From assembly GCA_009773455.1 (NCBI GenBank), contig WSXU01000015.1, forward strand, positions 124,001-188,000: a stretch of DNA of 64,000 nucleotides. Reading direction: 5' to 3'. Position 1 is the stretch's first letter. Every line of letters begins with the position of its first letter. The position numbers and the translations under genes are program-made. Under the pieces are notes generated by a model, which made no database searches, was not told the DNA's origin, and worked only from the letters and a program-made list of their open reading frames with translations. This stretch comes from Bacteroidota bacterium. GTDB lineage: Bacteria; Bacteroidota; Bacteroidia; Bacteroidales; Lentimicrobiaceae. Positions 58,395-64,000 of the stretch are shown piece by piece.

Positions 58395-58402
58395 TACATT
58401 TG
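58395..58402 (+). promoter_or_regulatory. Promoter -7 element for the ammonium channel gene
   Basis: TACATTTG (TAnnTTTG); no clean -33 box at 19-21 bp. Confidence 0.4.
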
Positions 58403-58511
58403 CAGCAGCAATAAAGTACTTAAATTCTTTGTATTGTTTTCCAAAAATCTGTCAGTGTAAATTCAGGTTCATCCCGATAATATCATCCTTATCAAGCAAC
58501 ACCAAACTTTT

Positions 58512-59675
58512 ATGAAAACACACACAACATTGCTAAGAATTTTATCAGCGGTAATTATTTTGCTTTATAGTTCAAACGGACTTCTTGCACAGAATACCGA
58601 TGCCTCACAAATCTCAAACATCCTGCAGGTTCAGCAATACGAACGCGCCATTCATATCATGGCGATGCTGCTCATCGGATTTGGATTTCTGATGGTTTTC
58701 GTTAAGAAATACGGACGTTCCGCATTAACTGCAACTTTCCTCCTGGTAAGCGTTTCACTGCCTCTCTATCTTTTTGTTAAAGGACTGGGAGTATTTGAAG
58801 AACGCGGGGAGATTGAACAGTTTATACTGGCCGAGTTTGGTGCAGCCAGTTTATTGATTGCAGCTGGTGCTGTGCTGGGCAGGATCAGGATCTATCAGTA
58901 TCTGATCCTTGGACTCGTTTTCATACCTTTTTACATGTTGAATGAATTAATAGTGGTGGATGACTTTTTCCATTTTGTGGGAAAAGTATATGATACCGGT
59001 GGTTCCATTGTGATTCACTCTTTCGGGGCGCTTTTCGGAATATCGGCAGCCATTTCACTAACAACAAAACAGGACCTGGAAATTCCGATAGAGTCTGATG
59101 CTACCACGGATAAATATTCGGTTCTGGGAAGCATGGTTCTGTGGGTTTTCTGGCCAAGTTTCTGTGCAGCGCTGGTTCCGGTGGAAGCGATCCCTTATAC
59201 CGTTGTAAATGTATTCCTTGCGCTATGCGGATCAACACTGGCAACCTATTTTGTTTCAGTGAAACTGAGGGGAAAAGTACTGATTGCGGATATTGCCAAT
59301 GCAGCCCTTGCCGGTGGAGTGGCCATCGGTGCCACCTGTGATTTCGCCTCCCATCCCCAGGCCATGATCATTGGATTGCTGGCCGGGACCATTTCTACAT
59401 TCGGCTTTGCCATTCTTCAGGACAAGCAACAAAAATTTCACAAAATCGTTGACACCTGCGGCGTTTCAAATCTGCATGGACTACCGGGTATATTCGGAGG
59501 ACTTGCTGCCATTTTCGTGATCGATGGCATTGATGCTGTCTCGCAGCTGAAGGGCATAGCAGTAACCCTTATTCTCGCTGTTGTTTCAGGTTTGCTGGGC
59601 GGAAAACTGGTAGCCCTTTTCGGACGAACGAAAGAGGCTTACAATGATCGGGCTGAATTTAAAGATGCAGCATAG
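58512..59675 (+). CDS. Rh-type ammonium/CO2 channel (Amt/Rh family)
   Basis: 387 residues, signal peptide (...NGLLAQ) and about eleven membrane helices. Segments match Rhesus-type rather than AmtB-type channels: DTGGSIVIHSFGALFGISAA (first twin His), LGSMVLWVFWPSF, NAALAGGVAIGATCDF, MIIGLLAGTISTFGFAIL and DTCGVSNLHGLPGIFGG (second twin His). Rh proteins pass NH3 (and perhaps CO2). No glnK/glnB gene is adjacent, as is common for Rh genes. Amino-acid degradation upstream would release ammonium. Confidence 0.9.
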   Translation: MKTHTTLLRILSAVIILLYSSNGLLAQNTDASQISNILQVQQYERAIHIMAMLLIGFGFLMVFVKKYGRSALTATFLLVSVSLPLYLFVKGLGVFEERGEIEQFILAEFGAASLLIAAGAVLGRIRIYQYLILGLVFIPFYMLNELIVVDDFFHFVGKVYDTGGSIVIHSFGALFGISAAISLTTKQDLEIPIESDATTDKYSVLGSMVLWVFWPSFCAALVPVEAIPYTVVNVFLALCGSTLATYFVSVKLRGKVLIADIANAALAGGVAIGATCDFASHPQAMIIGLLAGTISTFGFAILQDKQQKFHKIVDTCGVSNLHGLPGIFGGLAAIFVIDGIDAVSQLKGIAVTLILAVVSGLLGGKLVALFGRTKEAYNDRAEFKDAA

Positions 59676-59743
59676 CCGCGTTTTACCAGTTATTCATTGT
59701 TGTTGATTGGTTTATTACCGAAAAACTGCCTGCTCCAGGCCTT

Positions 59744-62239
59744 CTATCTTTCATTAAAGTCAGGATCCATCCAGGGTGTGCGGAGGCCGGCCACTTCATT
59801 GGCCATCAGGATAAATACATTCCAGCATAAACCCCGGGTGGAGGGCCACCAGGTATCGGTGGTGCTCCATTTTGTGGGAATAAATTCCTTACTGAAAGGC
59901 CACTCCGGATTGAGGTATATTTCCGCCCATACCCTGTTTTCCATCCGTTTTTCTGCATCCCTCCATCCGTGTTTCAGTCCGGTAACGTAAGCACAATACT
60001 CGGCCCTGAACCAGCTGCCGCCATTGTAATAAAACCCGTCACTCCTGCCGTCGCTGTAATTGTCCTGCCCGAATTTTTCAAACGGCTGGTAGTCCCCGGT
60101 AAGGTATGAGAACCCCGGATATTTATTGATCAACCTGACACAAATGGGCGCGGTTGTGCCAGATTCCGGATGGGGCGAACCAGTTACTTTGTTCAGCGCC
60201 GGTATCTGGCTGAGGTGATTTCTGACCATTTCATCCGCAAGGATGGGGCGGTTAAACAGCCACAGTGAAAAGAATTCGGGTTCAAGGTCGGTAAGGGTGA
60301 TGATGTCGGGGTATTTCCGGTCAAAGAGGAGGTGCTTTCTCTCTGTATCATAAAAATTTCTGTATTCATCCTCTGCCTTAAGGATATAGGATTCTGAAAT
60401 GTCAAATCCCAGTTCCTTAATGGTTCTCAGGGCAATGGCCAGCATGCCCTGATTTACACCAAGCCGGTCGGTTTTAGGGTTGAAATCAACGATATCAACC
60501 TGGCTCAGCGAAAAGCGGGATGTACATTTCCCATCCCGGTCAGAGTCAAATTCATTCAACACATAATCAACCGCTTTCTGAATCTTCTCCCGGGGAAGCG
60601 TAACACTAAAACGGCGTTTGTTCAGCATGGCCCAGATCAGCCACTGGATCGTGGCTTCATTGTCTTTCGCCTCCACCGATCCCATAAGCGGAGTGATGAT
60701 GGTACCGATTCCACCCTCCGGTGTCTGGGTTTTACCCCATTGTTCCCAAATGGAAAGGTTTAGCGCCTTGTTGTAGGTTGAAACCGTTGCAAAAAAAGAA
60801 TCACGGTTGTACATATCCGGAGCGTAATTCATATTGGGCACGTTAAACGGCGTAAAATCCCTGGTATCGGTGATCCAGGTGAGCATGTTGAAATTGGCAT
60901 ACAGCATTTTTTCTATCTCCGACCCCTGAAACCCTTTCGCTTCAGCCAGACGCAATTGTGAAGAGATCATAAACTGCTGATGCGATTCCCATGGTTCAAC
61001 AAAAATATAGTTCGTTTTCTCTACCTTCTCTCCCATGGGCAGCAGGTTGTAAGGTTCCGACTGTGGCTGATGTTCTGTTATAGTCAGATCCCTGATCTGA
61101 AGCCTGCATTCCTTGCCCGATTGGGTGCCAATGAACATGGCAACACTGTCATTCTCAATATATGGAACCAGGATGCTTCCTTTAAACTGAGTCCATTCAT
61201 TTTCGTTAGCCGGAAAGTTATCGATGTACTTTACCCCCTGTTCCAGTTCAATGGTTCTCTGACCGTTTCTGACCCTGAAGAGTTTCACCGCCGCGCCTGT
61301 GTTTCCCTTGCAAAGGAATGAAATGGTATATAGTTTCTGATCCTGAAATGGCGTGATGAACTCAACCCCTGCCCTACCGCCAGGATGGCCGGTGATGGTG
61401 ATCAGGCTATCCTTCCACTGAACTTCCGCGTTGCCTTCTTTCAGATATTTATTTGTTAAAGGCAATATAATTGATGTTCCGGCATCCAGATTGAGCATTT
61501 CCCCAAAAGTCTGCCTGATGTAGTGATTGTTATCTGTCTGTTCTGATGGGGTGGCAACGGCAAACAAATTGGCATCGGGCAACCGCCTTATACCTACAAA
61601 CCCGCCTCCCCGGCCGCTGAAACGCCGGCGGGTGTTTCTTGTATATTGATTTTTGTAACCCGCATCCGTCAGGAAACCTACCACATCGTTGCCCGGTGTG
61701 ACAAAACCTGCAGACGGATATATCTCATGAATAAATCCGCCGGGAAAGTTATCGTATTCGAAGCTGACATACCGCTGAGGTTTTTCGGCCGGTCTTGAAG
61801 TCTGCTTCAAAATATAATACATCCCCGGCATGGATGGCTGAAACAGTTCTATCGTTTTTTTTACGATGTTGGTATTTACAACTTCATATATTACTGAAAC
61901 CGTCAGGTTTGCATCAAACTCCGGAATATAGGAATCTCTCCACAGGGTGATCCGGCTTTCATTCCCTTCCCATTGCTCGCCTGTCCAGTGCGGGAGATCG
62001 GCAATTGTACTCAGGTCGAGGTTGGACAGATGCAGGGAAAGTTCTTCCTTGCCTGAAACCAGCAAGTGAGAGCCATTGTATATGTCAACCCGGTAACCCT
62101 GGGTCTGATCTCCCACTACTTTCAGAGAAAGCTTCTGACACTGGGCTACTGATATATTCAACACAATACCCAGGCAGAGGAATAAAGCCGGCAATAGTTT
62201 TCTGAGATGTGACACGTTTTTATGGGTTTTGTCAGGCAA
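59744..62239 (-). CDS. Secreted protein with an (alpha/alpha)6 glycosidase-like C-terminal region
   Basis: 831 residues, not assigned to a named family. Signal peptide (...VLNISVAQC). N-terminal beta-rich region (about 30-290), a carbohydrate-binding-like beta-sandwich (about 300-395, with GRAGVEFITPF and LQIRDLTITEH), then a helical domain (about 430-831). Aromatic/acidic clusters such as TRDFTPFNVPNMNYAPDMYNRDSF (from about 465), EATIQWLIWAMLNKRRF, DGFYYNGGSWFRAEY and STTDTWWPSTRGLCWN resemble six-hairpin glycosidases (GH78/GH37 type). Catalytic acids cannot be fixed. It is followed on the same strand by a LamG/T9SS protein, consistent with polysaccharide use. Confidence 0.6.
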   Translation of the reverse strand: MPDKTHKNVSHLRKLLPALFLCLGIVLNISVAQCQKLSLKVVGDQTQGYRVDIYNGSHLLVSGKEELSLHLSNLDLSTIADLPHWTGEQWEGNESRITLWRDSYIPEFDANLTVSVIYEVVNTNIVKKTIELFQPSMPGMYYILKQTSRPAEKPQRYVSFEYDNFPGGFIHEIYPSAGFVTPGNDVVGFLTDAGYKNQYTRNTRRRFSGRGGGFVGIRRLPDANLFAVATPSEQTDNNHYIRQTFGEMLNLDAGTSIILPLTNKYLKEGNAEVQWKDSLITITGHPGGRAGVEFITPFQDQKLYTISFLCKGNTGAAVKLFRVRNGQRTIELEQGVKYIDNFPANENEWTQFKGSILVPYIENDSVAMFIGTQSGKECRLQIRDLTITEHQPQSEPYNLLPMGEKVEKTNYIFVEPWESHQQFMISSQLRLAEAKGFQGSEIEKMLYANFNMLTWITDTRDFTPFNVPNMNYAPDMYNRDSFFATVSTYNKALNLSIWEQWGKTQTPEGGIGTIITPLMGSVEAKDNEATIQWLIWAMLNKRRFSVTLPREKIQKAVDYVLNEFDSDRDGKCTSRFSLSQVDIVDFNPKTDRLGVNQGMLAIALRTIKELGFDISESYILKAEDEYRNFYDTERKHLLFDRKYPDIITLTDLEPEFFSLWLFNRPILADEMVRNHLSQIPALNKVTGSPHPESGTTAPICVRLINKYPGFSYLTGDYQPFEKFGQDNYSDGRSDGFYYNGGSWFRAEYCAYVTGLKHGWRDAEKRMENRVWAEIYLNPEWPFSKEFIPTKWSTTDTWWPSTRGLCWNVFILMANEVAGLRTPWMDPDFNER

Positions 62240-62304
62240 AATTCAGCAGCCCCGGTTTGGATATGGCGCACAAGAGCGGAAAGGAGAGGAAATTGTTAAT
62301 CCCA

Positions 62305-64000
62305 TCACTCTTTAACGATCTTTCTGATCACCACCCGGCCATCTTTAAAAATGATTCTGATCAGATATAACCCGGCCGGGAAACCAGCGATGGCAAATTG
62401 TATCTTGCCAGAAGATTCTTCCGTCCGGGGACACTCTACCCTTTTTCCATCCGCTGATATCAGTGAAACATCTTCTATTTCAGAACGACCGGTCAATTCC
62501 AGGAAAATCACATTTCCGGAAGGATTCGGCCAGATGCGGGCAACGAGCTCATTTTCATTTATACCGGCCGGAGTGGCCCACTGATTCCTCAGGTTGTAAA
62601 TCTGTGAAACCGGAATTTCCCTGTCCCATATTTTTACTTCATCCACGCTGCCTCGCAACGCATAGAGGGTTTCTGTGTTATCCATCCTCCCAATGGTAAC
62701 TGGCTTGGTTGACGGCTGAATGGCCCCTGAAAATGCCTTAAAAGCCTCAAGGAACCCGTCGACATACAATTCCATGGAATAACCGGTATAAAGTACCGCA
62801 ACATGGTAATACCGGTTCAGTTCAATGGGAAATGAACCATCAAGATCGGCTATTCCGGTGCTGGTCTTAACTGTCCAGCGAAAATAACCCTCTGGTGTAA
62901 CCGACAGTTTGTACCGCTGCTGCCATGAACCATGAGAAATAATAAATCTTTCGGACCCGAATTGATCGCATTTTACCCAGCAGCTGAGACTTACAGCTCC
63001 GGTGAAGTTCAGGTCGGCATGATTCTCAGTGTAAATGATATTTGATCCTGTGGTGAAGCGGTAAGCCAGGGATGGCATTCCACGGGCATCCGGAGTTTTG
63101 GTGACACCTGAGACTGTAGCATGAAACCGATCGGACGCCATGTTTTTGTTGTCAGTATCAAAAGGATACCAGATCAGCGGAAGCTGCTGGGCAAGGGTCG
63201 TATCTTTTACCAGTACCTCTGCTGTTACGCTTGTGGTAAGCATATCCTGATTGGTAACTTCAACGGTAACCACCGCAACGGCGGGGGTTCCGGGAGCCTG
63301 CCAGGTTACAGGATTTCCGGTCGTCTGGTTCAGAACACCTGACGTAACACTCCATTCGTATTCAAGAATTTCTCCCGGTGCCGGTTCAACCAAAGCGGTA
63401 AAGGTGTTTTGCTCTCCGACAGCCGTGTAATTGAAAGCGGATTGAATCCCTGTGACGACAGGTGGAACAGGAATGCGGTCGACAATATGCAAATGTAAAG
63501 TGTCTTCGGCGGTCTGGCCATCGGAAGTAATCCTGCATTTCAAAACAACTTCCGCAGGAACCGAAGGAGCTGTTATGATCGCCGAAGACCCGGTTTGTCC
63601 GTCAATCAGCACATTGTCAAGGTACCACTCAAATTGCACCTGATTGCCCTGACTTACATTGCCGGGTTCGCACCATGCGGTGAACACCGCATTGGTAATC
63701 ACCGGATTATGATCGGTCGACAAGGCTTTAATCCTGATATTTTCAGAATAGTCGTACTGGCTGTGATAATCAAGCACATCATCACCCACGTAAAGCCTGC
63801 CGTCATTGACTACCGGAATCAGTCCCGAAGGATAAAAACGCACAATTCTCACTTCTCCGGCTGGAATGGTCAATTGCAATGAACCGGTATAGGATGATTG
63901 TGATACAAGTTCGGTAATGGCCTCATACATCCCGAATGTGCCGGCCGGGAGGTTAATCTGTACCTGTTTTCCTGCAGTGGTTGGATTATAGTACATATAG
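62305..64000 (-). CDS. LamG-domain T9SS protein (N-terminal part beyond window)
   Basis: The frame is open to the right edge: the visible Met (63994-63996) is preceded by further in-frame codons and the segment lacks a signal peptide. The gene is therefore cut, with at least 563 codons present. A first beta region (YNPTTAGKQVQINLPAG...VRIVRFYPSG) looks like the C-terminal end of a glycoside hydrolase or similar. Two Ig/PKD-like units follow (about 60-265), a LamG-type lectin domain (about 280-465; HADLNFTGAVSLSCWVKCDQ, GSVDEVKIWDREIPVSQIY), and a Por sorting domain (VARIWPNPSGNVIFLEL...GLYLIRIIF). Exported surface or secreted protein, likely polysaccharide-binding. Confidence 0.8.
   Translation of the reverse strand, partial: YMYYNPTTAGKQVQINLPAGTFGMYEAITELVSQSSYTGSLQLTIPAGEVRIVRFYPSGLIPVVNDGRLYVGDDVLDYHSQYDYSENIRIKALSTDHNPVITNAVFTAWCEPGNVSQGNQVQFEWYLDNVLIDGQTGSSAIITAPSVPAEVVLKCRITSDGQTAEDTLHLHIVDRIPVPPVVTGIQSAFNYTAVGEQNTFTALVEPAPGEILEYEWSVTSGVLNQTTGNPVTWQAPGTPAVAVVTVEVTNQDMLTTSVTAEVLVKDTTLAQQLPLIWYPFDTDNKNMASDRFHATVSGVTKTPDARGMPSLAYRFTTGSNIIYTENHADLNFTGAVSLSCWVKCDQFGSERFIISHGSWQQRYKLSVTPEGYFRWTVKTSTGIADLDGSFPIELNRYYHVAVLYTGYSMELYVDGFLEAFKAFSGAIQPSTKPVTIGRMDNTETLYALRGSVDEVKIWDREIPVSQIYNLRNQWATPAGINENELVARIWPNPSGNVIFLELTGRSEIEDVSLISADGKRVECPRTEESSGKIQFAIAGFPAGLYLIRIIFKDGRVVIRKIVKE

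Larger units (their letters stand above)
58004..58511. other. Intergenic region upstream of the ammonium channel gene
   Basis: 508 bp. A short CCGGA...TCCGG hairpin near 58084-58100, a perfect 12-bp palindrome GAACATATGTTC at 58210-58221, and a -7 type TACATTTG at 58395-58402, about 110 bp before the ATG. No ORF or RNA gene recognised. Confidence 0.5.

Overview
The window comes from a member of the Bacteroidota, most likely an anaerobic or facultative fermentative bacterium of the Bacteroidales/Marinilabiliales type. The evidence is several large secreted proteins ending in type IX secretion (Por) sorting domains, promoters of the TTTG-N19/20-TAnnTTTG kind, weak or absent Shine-Dalgarno sequences, TonB C-terminal domain proteins, and a sodium-pumping methylmalonyl-CoA decarboxylase. 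No rRNA, tRNA, CRISPR array or transposase was recognised.

Layout. 1-1.1 kb: edge of an hsp20 gene and uridine kinase. 1.8-6.4 kb (minus): mce-mmdA-mmdD(OadG)-mmdC-mmdB, which turns methylmalonyl-CoA into propionyl-CoA while exporting Na+. 6.7-12.2 kb: an envelope module with a VIT-vWA-TonB protein and a TonB protein on minus, facing an ECF sigma factor and a zinc anti-sigma/TonB fusion on plus. 12.4-15.4 kb: LysM lytic transglycosylase and a DUF4837 lipoprotein. 15.4-22.8 kb: TetR-TolC-HlyD-DUF2147-ABC-ABC-permease-permease efflux operon with a palindromic operator in front. 23.0-27.8 kb: MltF-like transglycosylase, an SDR epimerase, tyrS and purN. 28.0-35.9 kb: ECF sigma, a membrane-anchored beta-barrel protein and two giant PKD/T9SS surface proteins. 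36-42.4 kb: acyl-CoA dehydrogenase, lnt and a T9SS subtilase. 42.8-44.8 kb: ptb-buk. 47.3-58.0 kb: a full leucine/isovalerate catabolic cluster (mccB, liuC, mccA, acyl-CoA dehydrogenase, HMG-CoA lyase, scoAB). 58.5-64 kb: an Rh-type ammonium channel, an (alpha/alpha)6-like secreted protein and a LamG/T9SS protein cut by the right edge.

The most unusual feature is a set of small single-ORF cassettes. Four times (about 1.14-1.79, 50.01-50.47, 52.47-53.00 and 54.17-54.75 kb) a short gene is bracketed by inverted, mutually complementary arms made of short tandem 'words'. Three of these genes encode 23S-IVS-type four-helix bundle proteins and one a GxxExxY/PDDEXK-like protein. Each copy has a different arm sequence. 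Every cassette lies between two co-directional genes, is transcribed in the host direction, and starts or ends at the neighbouring stop or start codon. Three occupy three consecutive gaps of the leucine operon. The same word families also occur without an ORF next to buk, mccB, tyrS, purN and scoA. The architecture resembles rRNA intervening sequences (stem plus looped ORF) placed in mRNA intergenic gaps. That reading is an inference; the arms and ORFs are visible in the sequence.

Positions read by eye for short sites may be off by a base or so.
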